A stretch of DNA of 5,719 bases from positions 1-5,719 of the forward strand of contig JAKONB010000455.1 in NCBI GenBank assembly GCA_022702195.1, in the 5' to 3' direction. Both the position numbers and the translations under genes were made by a program. Shown piece by piece: positions 1 through 5,719 of the stretch (its first letter is position 1; each line of letters starts with the position of its first letter). The stretch is from Beijerinckiaceae bacterium (lineage in GTDB: Bacteria > Pseudomonadota > Alphaproteobacteria > Rhizobiales > Beijerinckiaceae). Under the pieces are notes generated by a model. That model made no database searches. It was not told the origin of the DNA and saw only the letters and a program-made list of their open reading frames with translations.

Positions 1-2
1 CG

Positions 3-197
3 ATCCAGCTGCGGATGGTCTGGCACTTCTGGCACGCCGACGAGGATTACGGCCGTCGCGTCGCCGAGGGCGCGGGCATCGATCTGGAGAAGGCCAAGGC
101 CCTGCCGCCGCTGCCGGGCCGCGCCGCGCCGGGCAAGCGCCTCCAGGCCGAGACCTATACGGACGGTTCCCAGGCCCACCGGGTCGCCGCCGAGTAG
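3..197 (+). CDS. Probable catalase, C-terminal fragment (5' end outside window)
   Basis: This reading frame is open from the left edge (the first full codon begins at base 3) to a TAG at 195-197 and gives 64 residues. The segment HFWHADEDYGRRVAEGAGID resembles the end of many haem catalases, where a stretch of the form HFxxADxDYGxRVAxGLG lies in the catalase-related C-terminal domain. Catalase converts hydrogen peroxide to water and oxygen. The haem pocket and catalytic His/Asn are not in this window, so the call rests on one short tail motif and is moderate. After the motif comes a Pro/Ala/Lys-rich tail ending HRVAAE, which is probably poorly structured. The ATG at 15 is internal and not a credible start, because the frame continues upstream with IQLR. 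The gene converges on the transporter gene, and a hairpin 32 bases past its stop is a likely terminator. Confidence 0.62.
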   Translation: MQLRMVWHFWHADEDYGRRVAEGAGIDLEKAKALPPLPGRAAPGKRLQAETYTDGSQAHRVAAE

Positions 198-228
198 GGT
201 TCGACCGGTTCAATCTCGAGACGAAGCA

Positions 229-262
229 GAAGCCCCGCATGGCCCCCGCCCTGCGGGGCTTT
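229..262. terminator. GC-rich hairpin between convergent genes, likely bidirectional terminator
   Basis: AGCCCCGCA at 231-239 pairs perfectly with TGCGGGGCT at 252-260, leaving a 12-base loop. A further A-T pair (230/261) and a G-T wobble (229/262) can extend the stem. On the plus strand it is followed by TTTCTCGT, and on the minus strand by TCTGCTTCGTCTC, so both sides have only a modest T-rich tail. It lies 31 bases after the plus-strand stop at 197 and about 48 bases past the minus-strand stop at 310. It could therefore end both transcripts. The weak U-tracts mean efficiency is uncertain in either direction. Confidence 0.68.
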
Positions 263-309
263 CTCGTGGAGGGTCCGGTGAGGATGATGGAGCGCCGGGC
301 CGGACCGGC

Positions 310-1506
310 TCAGCCGCGCCCCACCAGCCGGTCGCGCCCGGCGCCGAGGCTGAACAGGAGGGCGGCCCCGCCGATCGCGCAGAAGAACACGATCGAGGCC
401 GTCCACCCCCCGGTGACATCGTGCGCGAGGCCGAAGCCCAACGGTCCCAGGGCGGCCACCGTGTAGCCGACGCTCTGCGACATGGCGGCGAGATCGCCGG
501 CCGAGGCCGCGTCGCGGGCGCGCAGGACGATGATCGTCAGCCCGAGCCCGAACACCCCGCCGAGGCCGAAGCCGAGCAGCATCCCGGCGGGCAGGGCCAC
601 GCCCGGCGGCCCGAGGGCGAGGACGAGGAGCGACGCGACCGTGAGGCCGAGCAGAGCGGCGGCGAGCGCGCGCTGATCGCGGGTCCGGGCGGCGAAGGTC
701 GGCACCAGGAGCGCCGCCGGGGCCTGTCCGAGGCTCATCAGCGAGGCGACGAACCCGGCCTCGATCGCGCTCATGCCCCGGTCGTGCAGCATCACCGGCA
801 GCCAGCCGAAGACGATGTAGGCCAGGGAGGATTGCAGGCCCATGAAGCCGGTGACCTGCCAGGCGAGGCGATCGCGCCAGAGCGGCCGCCGCCGCACGGC
901 ATCGCGCCCCGTCGCGGCCCGGAGCGCGAAGAGCGCCCAGGCCATGGCGGCGACCAGGGCCGGCACGCCCCAGACCGCCAGGGCCGTCGCCCAGCCGCCG
1001 GCCCAGTCGGCCAGCGGCACCGAGAGGCCGGCGCCGGCCGCCGCCCCGAGGCAGAGGACCATCGTGTAGAGGCCGGTCATCGGCCCGGCCTGGGCGGGAA
1101 AATCGCGCTTGACGAGGCCCGGCAGCAGCACCCCCGCCAGCCCGATGCCGAACGCCGCCAGACAGGCGCCGACGAACAGGGGCGCGATGCCGCCGAAGCC
1201 GCGCAGGGCCGAACCGGCCGCCACCACCAGCACGGCGGCGAGCACGCCGCGATCCGCCCCGAGGCGGCGGATCGCCAGCGGACCCAGGGCGCAGGCGAGG
1301 CCGAGGCACAGGACCGGCAGGGTGGTGAGGAAGGCCGCCCCCGCGGCGCTCATTCCGGTCTCGGCGCGGATCCGATCGAGCAGCGGCCCCACCGTGGTAA
1401 GGGCGGGGCGCATGTTGAAGGCGACGAGGACGATGCCCAGCCCCACCAGGATGGGCCGGCCGCCCCTCTCACGAAGTCCCGTCACGCGCGGCGCCTTGCT
1501 CCCCAT
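310..1506 (-). CDS. CynX/NimT-type major facilitator superfamily transporter
   Basis: This is a 398-residue membrane protein with about twelve hydrophobic segments and short polar loops, the usual size for the family. Recognisable pieces are NMRPALTTVGPLLDRIRAET (31-50), a central GLQSSLAYIVFGWLPVMLHD (223-242) and AMSQSVGYTVAALGPLGFGL (341-360) followed by AHDVTGGW. This pattern matches the cyanate/nitroimidazole (CynX/NimT) branch of the MFS. Members are secondary transporters in the inner membrane; the substrate cannot be read from the sequence, and no cyanase gene is visible nearby. The ATG at 1506 is taken as the start and overlaps the end of lnt by 25 bases. It has no clear ribosome binding site, and a GTG at 1485 (residue 8) is a serious alternative because it overlaps the lnt stop as GTGA and has AAGG upstream. 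The frame stays open to 1773, but that extension is Arg/Pro-rich, lies wholly inside lnt and is not transporter-like. The gene ends with TGA at 310-312, before the shared hairpin. Confidence 0.85.
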   Translation of the reverse strand: MGSKAPRVTGLRERGGRPILVGLGIVLVAFNMRPALTTVGPLLDRIRAETGMSAAGAAFLTTLPVLCLGLACALGPLAIRRLGADRGVLAAVLVVAAGSALRGFGGIAPLFVGACLAAFGIGLAGVLLPGLVKRDFPAQAGPMTGLYTMVLCLGAAAGAGLSVPLADWAGGWATALAVWGVPALVAAMAWALFALRAATGRDAVRRRPLWRDRLAWQVTGFMGLQSSLAYIVFGWLPVMLHDRGMSAIEAGFVASLMSLGQAPAALLVPTFAARTRDQRALAAALLGLTVASLLVLALGPPGVALPAGMLLGFGLGGVFGLGLTIIVLRARDAASAGDLAAMSQSVGYTVAALGPLGFGLAHDVTGGWTASIVFFCAIGGAALLFSLGAGRDRLVGRG

Positions 1507-3167
1507 GCGCACAGCAGGCACGCCGCGAGCAGAATTCCGAAAGGAGTGTCGCCGAGGCTCGCATAGAGGGTCCGGCCGGAAATCCGGGCCGGGAGGTCGG
1601 CGTCGAGGACGCCCTCCACCCCGAGCGGCAGGCTGGCGACGATGCGGCCATGGGGATCGACCACCGCCGAGATGCCCGTATTGGCGTCGCGCACCAGCGG
1701 CAGGCCTTCCTCGACGGCGCGCAGGCGCGCCTGCGCGAAATGCTGGCGCGGCCCCGGCGTGTCGCCGAACCACGCATCGTTGGTGAGGTTGAGGATCAGC
1801 CCCGGCACCGGCGGCGGGCCGCCGGGGGGGGCCTCCGGCACGATCGCGCCGGGGAAGATCGCCTCGTAGCAGATGGTGGCGGCCGCCGGCGGCAGGCCCG
1901 GCACCGCGAGGATGCGCTGGGCGGCGCGGGTGCCGGGGGTGAACCCGCCGGGGATCGCCACGAATTGCCGGACGTGCAGGGCGCGCAGGGCGGCGTCCAG
2001 CGGCCCCGGCAGGTACTCGCCGAACGGGACGAGGTGGACCTTGTCGTAGACGTCGCCGAGCGTCGGCCCGGCCGCGATGGTCAGGATGGAATTGAAGAAG
2101 CGCGGCCGCTCGTTCGGCAGCGGCTCCTCGGCGCGGGCCGCCCCGGTGATGAGCTGCTTGCCCGCCGGGAAGACGGCGGCGATGCGCGCCAGGGAGGCGG
2201 GATCACGCTGGATCAGGAAGGGAAACGCCGATTCCGGCCAGATCACGTGGGTGACGTCGGCGATGCCGGACCGGTCGGGCGCGGCGGCCCGGTCGCTCAG
2301 CTCGAGGTAGCGGTCGAGGATGTCCTCACGGTTCTCCGGGCGGAACTTCGCATCCTGATTGAGGTTCGGCTGGACGAGGCGCAGGCGCACGCCGGCCACC
2401 AGCGGGTCCGGCCCCGGCGGCACGCGCGCGGCGCCGAGGAGCCCGAGGACGACCAGCGCCAGCAATGCAACCATGCCGGGTCCCCAGCGCCGGGCCGTCG
2501 TCTCGCCGGTGGCCAGCGTCGCGGGGGAAGCCGCGATGACGATCGCCAGGATCGTGAGGCCGTAGAGGCCGAGATAGGCCGCCCCCTGCATCAGCCAGAG
2601 GTTCTGCCCCAGCGCCATGCCGAGGGTGTTCCAGGGAAACCCGGTGAACAGGTGACCGCGCAGCCACTCGGCCGCCGCGAGCCCGAAAGCCAGGGCGAAG
2701 AGGCGCCCCGCGCCGGGCGACCAGACCAGACGCGCCAGGGCGAAGCCCACCCCGTAGAACAGGGCGAGCACGGCCGGCAGGCCGACCACGCCGAGGGGGA
2801 GGGCCCAGAGGAATTCCTCAGCCTCCACCAGGAAGGCCGCGCCGAGCCACCACAACCCGGCGGTGAGATAGCCGAACCCCCAGGCCCAGCCGATCAGCGC
2901 GCAGGGCAGGAGGGCGCCGAGATTGCCGCGCCGGCCGGTGGCGGCCCCGTCGACGAGCCAGGTCGCGAGGCAGAGCGAGACCACGAGGGCCGGCAGCAGC
3001 CCGAAAGGCGGCATCGCCAAGGCCCCGACGGCCCCCGCCAGGGCGGCGACGCCGAGGCGACGCCAGCCGGAGGTGAGCATCACCCCATGCGCCAGGGCCG
3101 CCAGCATTCCCGTGGCCGGGGCGGGGTGGATGCTGCGACCGCCGGCTTCCGCCGGGGCGCCCCTCAT
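1482..3167 (-). CDS. lnt: Apolipoprotein N-acyltransferase
   Basis: Lnt transfers a fatty acid from phospholipid to the N-terminal cysteine of diacylglyceryl lipoproteins, the last step of lipoprotein maturation, with its active site on the periplasmic face of the inner membrane. The 561-residue frame has an N-terminal block of about six to seven membrane segments (roughly 36-247), then a nitrilase-fold domain (about 260-525), then one C-terminal membrane segment (about 541-556). The catalytic triad is visible: Glu312 in WPESAFPF, Lys376 in YDKVHLVPFGEYLP and Cys433 in TICYEAIFP, matching E. coli Glu267, Lys335 and Cys387. Glu384 (FGEY) and Glu435 (CYE) are also conserved, as is NDAWFG (463-468). 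The start is uncertain: the ATG at 3167 lies 10 bases after the upstream stop but lacks a clear ribosome site, and its first 20 residues look dispensable. ATGs at 3107 (MLAALAHG) and 3080 (MLTSGWRR) are plausible. A C8 tract lies between the catalytic Cys and NDAWFG. The 3' end overlaps the transporter gene. Confidence 0.95.
   Translation of the reverse strand: MRGAPAEAGGRSIHPAPATGMLAALAHGVMLTSGWRRLGVAALAGAVGALAMPPFGLLPALVVSLCLATWLVDGAATGRRGNLGALLPCALIGWAWGFGYLTAGLWWLGAAFLVEAEEFLWALPLGVVGLPAVLALFYGVGFALARLVWSPGAGRLFALAFGLAAAEWLRGHLFTGFPWNTLGMALGQNLWLMQGAAYLGLYGLTILAIVIAASPATLATGETTARRWGPGMVALLALVVLGLLGAARVPPGPDPLVAGVRLRLVQPNLNQDAKFRPENREDILDRYLELSDRAAAPDRSGIADVTHVIWPESAFPFLIQRDPASLARIAAVFPAGKQLITGAARAEEPLPNERPRFFNSILTIAAGPTLGDVYDKVHLVPFGEYLPGPLDAALRALHVRQFVAIPGGFTPGTRAAQRILAVPGLPPAAATICYEAIFPGAIVPEAPPGGPPPVPGLILNLTNDAWFGDTPGPRQHFAQARLRAVEEGLPLVRDANTGISAVVDPHGRIVASLPLGVEGVLDADLPARISGRTLYASLGDTPFGILLAACLLCAWGARRRA
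1483..1497 (-). promoter_or_regulatory. Candidate ribosome binding site and alternative GTG start of the transporter
   Basis: On the minus strand AAGG (1497-1494) sits eight bases before a GTG codon (1485-1483). That GTG shares its last two bases with the lnt TGA (1484-1482), making the GTGA overlap typical of translational coupling. The upstream ATG at 1506 has TGCTGTGCGC before it and no Shine-Dalgarno match. Using the GTG would remove only seven residues ahead of the first membrane segment. Confidence 0.5.
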
Positions 3168-3177
3168 GGACGGGCCG

Positions 3178-4299
3178 TCACGGGGCGGGGGCTTCCACGT
3201 TCGGCGATGGCGGCGGCAAGGCGAGGGGCACCACGCTGGTGATGCGGGCCGGGCCGCGATGCAGCCGCAGGCGCTTCACCCGGCGCGGATCGGCATCAAG
3301 CACCTCGAATTCGAGGTCGCCCGGACCGGTGATCAATTCGCCGCGCGAGGGCACGCGCCCGGCCAAGGTGACGATGAGGCCGCCGATCGTGTCGATCTCT
3401 TCCGCCATGTCGCCCACCGCCGCCACGAGATCGACGCCGCTGGCCTCCGAGACCTCGGCGAGGCCGGCGCGGGCATCGGCCACGAACACCTCGCCCTCGC
3501 CCTCCACGCGCTGGACCAGGCGGCCCTCGGCCACGTCGTGCTCGTCCTCGATATCGCCCACCACCATCTCGACGAGATCCTCGATGGAGATGAGGCCGTC
3601 GGTGCCGCCATATTCGTCGATCACCAGAGCCATGTGGGTGCGGGTCGCCTGCATCCGCACCAGCAGGTCGATGGCCGGCATCGAAGGCGGCACGAACAGC
3701 ACCGGCCGCTGGATGCGGGTGGCCGCCAGGGTGGCCGACAGGTCGACATTGGCGAGGTTGAGGGCGCGCAGGGCGCGCGTCCCCCGCCGGGGCCGGGGAC
3801 CCGTCGGGGCGGCCGGCGGCGCGACGCCGTCCGCGGCCCCGGCGGCGGCGACGGGCGGGCGGCGGGTATTCGCCTCGGCGCGGGCGGCGATGTGGTCGAC
3901 GAAGTCGCGGATGTGGACCATCCCGCGCGGGTCGTCGAGGGTCTCGCCGTAGACCGGCAGGCGCGAATGGCCGGCGGTGCGGAACAGCTTGAGCAGGTCG
4001 CCGAGGCTCGTGTCCATCGACACGGCGACGATGTCCGCCCGCGGGATCATCACGTCGTCCACCCGCACCTTGTGCAGGCCGAGCACGTTCTTGAGCATCG
4101 CCCGCTCCAGCGGCGAGAACGCGTTCTCGCCGGTATCGGGCTCCGCCAGCGCGTCCTCGATGTCGTCGCGCAACGAATCGCGCGGCCGCAGGTGGAAGAC
4201 GTGCAGGAGACGGTCGTACCACGGCTCACGGGGATGAGCCTCGCCGTCACCATGGCTGGACGCGGCCTGAGCCGCGCCACGACTTCGATCGTTCGTCAT
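3178..4299 (-). CDS. CorC/HlyC-family CBS-domain protein (YbeX-like)
   Basis: This 373-residue soluble protein has the CorC order: a short N-terminal region, a first CBS motif (about 77-138, with VDDVMIPRADIVAV and HSRLPVYGETLDDPRGMVHI), a second CBS motif (about 196-255, with VIDEYGGTDGLISIEDLVEM and GDIEDEHD) and a C-terminal CorC_HlyC domain (about 267-348, with DTIGGLIV and GRVPSRGE). CBS pairs commonly bind adenosyl ligands. It has no membrane segments and no DUF21 domain, so it is the CorC/YbeX type rather than the membrane-anchored type. The family has been tied to magnesium/cobalt efflux and, through its place beside ybeY, to ribosome metabolism; the name haemolysin is historical. At 373 residues it exceeds E. 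coli CorC (about 290) because of a longer N-terminus, a low-complexity insert at about 141-178 and a Pro-rich tail. The ATG at 4299 follows ybeY by 45 bases, with a weak purine-rich AGAGAGA just upstream. lnt begins 10 bases after its stop if the first ATG is used. Confidence 0.92.
   Translation of the reverse strand: MTNDRSRGAAQAASSHGDGEAHPREPWYDRLLHVFHLRPRDSLRDDIEDALAEPDTGENAFSPLERAMLKNVLGLHKVRVDDVMIPRADIVAVSMDTSLGDLLKLFRTAGHSRLPVYGETLDDPRGMVHIRDFVDHIAARAEANTRRPPVAAAGAADGVAPPAAPTGPRPRRGTRALRALNLANVDLSATLAATRIQRPVLFVPPSMPAIDLLVRMQATRTHMALVIDEYGGTDGLISIEDLVEMVVGDIEDEHDVAEGRLVQRVEGEGEVFVADARAGLAEVSEASGVDLVAAVGDMAEEIDTIGGLIVTLAGRVPSRGELITGPGDLEFEVLDADPRRVKRLRLHRGPARITSVVPLALPPPSPNVEAPAP
3302..3317. 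repeat. Perfect 16-bp palindrome inside the CorC-like gene
   Basis: ACCTCGAATTCGAGGT at 3302-3317 equals its own reverse complement. It encodes residues 328-333 near the end of the CorC_HlyC domain. It may well be a coincidence of the Leu-Glu-Phe-Glu codons. Confidence 0.85.
4111..4132. repeat. Perfect 22-bp palindrome inside the CorC-like gene
   Basis: Bases 4111-4121 (CGGCGAGAACG) are the exact reverse complement of 4122-4132, with no spacer. The site lies in coding sequence for residues 56-63 of the CBS protein, just before the first CBS motif. It could fold as a tight hairpin in the mRNA or be a symmetric protein site. No function is known from the sequence, and chance is possible in GC-rich coding DNA. 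Confidence 0.9.
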
Positions 4300-4344
4300 G
4301 TCTCTCTGATCTGGAATGGCAGGCGGGATCGCCGGATACGCCGC

Positions 4345-4878
4345 TCAATCGGCGTAGGGATCGGGCACGCCGAGGGTGCCGAGAGCCGCGACTTCCAGGG
4401 CTTCCATAGCCTCGGCGTCTGCTTCGCCGGTCTCGTGGTCCTGGCCGAGGAGATGAAGGATGCCATGGACGAGGAGGTGCGCGAGATGATGGTTGAGCGG
4501 CTTCGACTGCTCGGCACTCTCGCGCAGCATCGTGTCATACGCAAGAACCACGTCGCCGAGCGGCCGGGCGAACGCCGCATGGGCGGGCTGCGGCGGCGCC
4601 GGGAAGGACAGGACGTTGGTGGGTTTGTCCTTGCCGCGCCAGGTCTTGTTCAGCTCCTGGACGGTGGCGTCGTCGGTGAGCAGGATGCTGATCTCCACCG
4701 GCCCCTCCGGCGGCTCCGGGGCGATCGCCAGTCCGGCCTCCACCGCCCGAATCACGAACGCCTCGAGGTCGGGCGCGACCGCGTCCCAGCGCCCATCCTC
4801 GATCGCCACGTCGATCTCGGCTTCGAGGGTCTGCGTCATGGGACTCACGGGGATGGGGCTCACGGACACGGGGCTCAC
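4345..4878 (-). CDS. ybeY: Endoribonuclease YbeY (rRNA maturation, UPF0054 family)
   Basis: YbeY is a metal-dependent single-strand endoribonuclease that takes part in 16S rRNA 3'-end maturation and in removal of defective ribosomes. The 177-residue product carries the family signature HGILHLLGQDH, with the three metal-binding histidines at 138, 142 and 148 (E. coli His114, His118 and His124). It also has the conserved segment LNKTWRGKDKPTNVLSFP (76-93), whose Arg81 matches the conserved arginine of the family, and LGDVVLAYD (107-115). Its length is slightly above the usual 150-165 because of the N-terminus. The GTG at 4878 overlaps the phoH TGA as GTGA, which favours coupled translation and is the reason for this start. 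However, the first 15 codons are three copies of a 15-base repeat, and the ATG at 4839 (MTQTLEAE) starts exactly where family-like sequence begins. No start has a strong ribosome site. It lies in the conserved phoH-ybeY-corC-lnt order. Confidence 0.95.
   Translation of the reverse strand: MSPVSVSPIPVSPMTQTLEAEIDVAIEDGRWDAVAPDLEAFVIRAVEAGLAIAPEPPEGPVEISILLTDDATVQELNKTWRGKDKPTNVLSFPAPPQPAHAAFARPLGDVVLAYDTMLRESAEQSKPLNHHLAHLLVHGILHLLGQDHETGEADAEAMEALEVAALGTLGVPDPYAD
4834..4878 (-). repeat. Three imperfect tandem copies of a 15-base unit at the ybeY start
   Basis: On the minus strand, units at 4878-4864, 4863-4849 and 4848-4834 each begin GTGAG(C/T)CCC and diverge in the last six bases. Translated in the ybeY frame they give (M/V)SPVS, VSPIP and VSPMT. 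Every unit carries an in-frame GTG, and the third also carries an ATG (4839). The array starts in the phoH stop codon overlap. Confidence 0.9.
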
Positions 4879-5719
4879 GAATAGGTCCGGCGGCGCGGAT
4901 TGGGATTGCGATCGGCCGCGTGCTCGCCGTGGGCGGCCGATTCGTAGGCGGTGACGATCCGGCGCACGAGATCGTGGCGCACCACGTCCACGTCGCGGAA
5001 CGTGACGCGGCCGATGCCCTCGACCCCGTCCAGGATGGTGACCGCCTCCACCAGGCCGGAGCGCTGGCCCGGCGGCAGATCGACCTGGCTCGGATCGCCG
5101 GTGATGATCATCCGGGAATTCTCGCCCAGCCGGGTGAGGAACATCTTCATCTGCATCGAGGTGGTGTTCTGCGCCTCGTCCAGCAGGACGACCGCGTTGG
5201 TGAGCGTGCGCCCGCGCATGAAGGCCAGCGGCGCGATCTCGATGATCCCGGTCTGAAGGCCGCGATCCACGTGGCGCGCCTCCATGAAATCGTAGAGCGC
5301 ATCGTAGATCGGGCGCAGATACGGGTCGACCTTCTCACGCATGTCGCCCGGCAGGAAGCCGAGGCGCTTCCCGGCCTCCACGGCGGGACGCGACAGGATG
5401 ATGCGCTCCACATGGCCCTGCTCCAGCAGGGAGACCGCGTGGCCGACAGCCAGCCAGGTCTTGCCGGTCCCGGCCGGCCCCTCGGCGAAGACGAGTTCGT
5501 TGGCCCGCAGCGCCTTCATGTAGGCATCCTGCGCGGCGTTGCGCGCCCGGACGGCGCCGCGCTTGCGGGTGGCGATCTGGTCGAAGACCGGGCGATCCGG
5601 CTCGGCGCTGACCTCGGCGGCCGGGAACAGGTTGCCCTGGCGCGTGGTCTCCTGGATCGCCCCGTCGACGTCGCCGAGGGTCAGGGCGGTGCCGCCGGCC
5701 TTGACCCGGGCGTAGAGCC
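4875..5719 (-). CDS. phoH: PhoH-family P-loop NTPase (YbeZ-like), N-terminus outside window
   Basis: The frame runs from the right edge (first full codon at 5717) to TGA at 4877-4875 and gives 280 residues. PhoH proteins are cytoplasmic ATPases related to the helicase fold; YbeZ partners YbeY in RNA processing. Within the visible fragment, Walker A GPAGTGKT is at residues 80-87 (bases 5480-5457), SRPAVEAGKRLGFLPGDMRE follows at about 109-128, Walker B is VVLLDEAQNT (DEAQN at 180-184), and the sensor-like GDPSQVDLP is at 207-215. All key NTPase residues are present. An ATG at 5519 gives a shorter frame, but the codons upstream continue smoothly with family-like sequence (about residues 45-66, TRKRGAVRARNAAQDAY) and Walker A would sit too near that ATG. 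The true start is therefore beyond the edge, with perhaps 50-70 residues missing if the length is the usual 330-350. The stop overlaps the ybeY GTG by four bases. In related genomes miaB often lies upstream. Confidence 0.95.
   Translation of the reverse strand, partial: LYARVKAGGTALTLGDVDGAIQETTRQGNLFPAAEVSAEPDRPVFDQIATRKRGAVRARNAAQDAYMKALRANELVFAEGPAGTGKTWLAVGHAVSLLEQGHVERIILSRPAVEAGKRLGFLPGDMREKVDPYLRPIYDALYDFMEARHVDRGLQTGIIEIAPLAFMRGRTLTNAVVLLDEAQNTTSMQMKMFLTRLGENSRMIITGDPSQVDLPPGQRSGLVEAVTILDGVEGIGRVTFRDVDVVRHDLVRRIVTAYESAAHGEHAADRNPNPRRRTYS

Noticed and set aside
198..309. Promoter, small RNA or small gene in the convergent gap
   Set aside because: Only the hairpin is visible. No convincing -35/-10 pair, ribosome site or short coding frame could be supported. 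I also saw no tRNA, rRNA, CRISPR array or insertion-sequence ends anywhere in the window.
155..1309. Minus-strand frame of about 384 codons overlapping the transporter in another frame
   Set aside because: It is an almost pure Arg/Gly/Ala/Pro translation sharing the strand with a clear twelve-segment membrane protein; a frame-shifted shadow.
421..1566. Plus-strand open frame of about 380 codons opposite the transporter
   Set aside because: It is a compositional shadow of the transporter gene: hydrophilic, repetitive in Glu/Arg/Gly/Gln, and without family features.
1507..1773. Upstream extension of the transporter frame to an ATG-like start at 1773
   Set aside because: The added 89 residues are Arg/Pro/Gly-rich, lie entirely inside the lnt nitrilase domain and do not resemble the start of an MFS protein.
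1650..3242. Plus-strand open frame of about 530 codons opposite lnt
   Set aside because: It is antisense to lnt, which has all catalytic residues. The translation is Arg/Gln/Glu/Gly-rich and low in hydrophobic residues, with no motif.
2923..4884. Plus-strand open frame of about 650 codons opposite ybeY, the CorC-like gene and the start of lnt
   Set aside because: It lies antisense to three well-supported genes. Its product is rich in Arg, Gly, His and Glu without any recognisable domain, which is the usual mirror effect in very GC-rich coding DNA where stops are rare.
4875..5519. Taking phoH as a complete 214-residue gene starting at the ATG at 5519
   Set aside because: The frame stays open to the right edge and the upstream codons continue family-like PhoH sequence, so the gene is cut by the window and not short.

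Overview
The window is very GC-rich and tightly packed. It reads as a piece of an alphaproteobacterial chromosome, most likely from the Hyphomicrobiales and possibly Methylobacterium-like. That placement is an impression from GC content, protein wording and gene order; no search was run. Nearly all coding lies on the minus strand. Reading from the right-hand edge leftwards, the minus strand carries phoH (cut by the window edge), ybeY, a CorC/HlyC-type CBS-domain gene, lnt, and a CynX/NimT-type major facilitator transporter. A short plus-strand fragment at the left edge looks like the C-terminal end of a catalase and converges on the transporter gene.

Region by region: 3-197 is the probable catalase tail (+). 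198-309 is the short convergent intergenic gap and holds one GC-rich hairpin that can serve as a terminator on both strands. 310-1506 is the transporter. 1482-3167 is lnt, overlapping the transporter start. 3178-4299 is the CorC-like gene. 4345-4878 is ybeY, whose GTG start overlaps the phoH stop in a GTGA. 4875-5719 is phoH, open at its 5' end. The largest gap between genes is about 110 bases and no stretch over 300 bases lacks a gene. No promoter is convincing inside the window, so the operon promoter is probably to the right of it.

The phoH-ybeY-corC-lnt block is the widely conserved cluster known in E. coli as ybeZ-ybeY-ybeX-lnt. PhoH/YbeZ (a P-loop NTPase) and YbeY (a metal-dependent RNase) act together in rRNA maturation and ribosome quality control. 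The CBS protein is linked to the same process, or to ion homeostasis. Lnt performs the last acylation of lipoproteins in the inner membrane. The transporter is tacked on behind lnt by an overlapping start and is probably co-transcribed.

I see no novel multi-gene system here. The points worth a second look are local: a three-copy 15-bp repeat at the start of ybeY that multiplies possible start codons, a perfect 22-bp palindrome and a 16-bp one inside the CorC-like gene, a low-complexity insert between its CBS motifs, a C8 tract in lnt, an ambiguous transporter start, and the transporter's position behind lnt.
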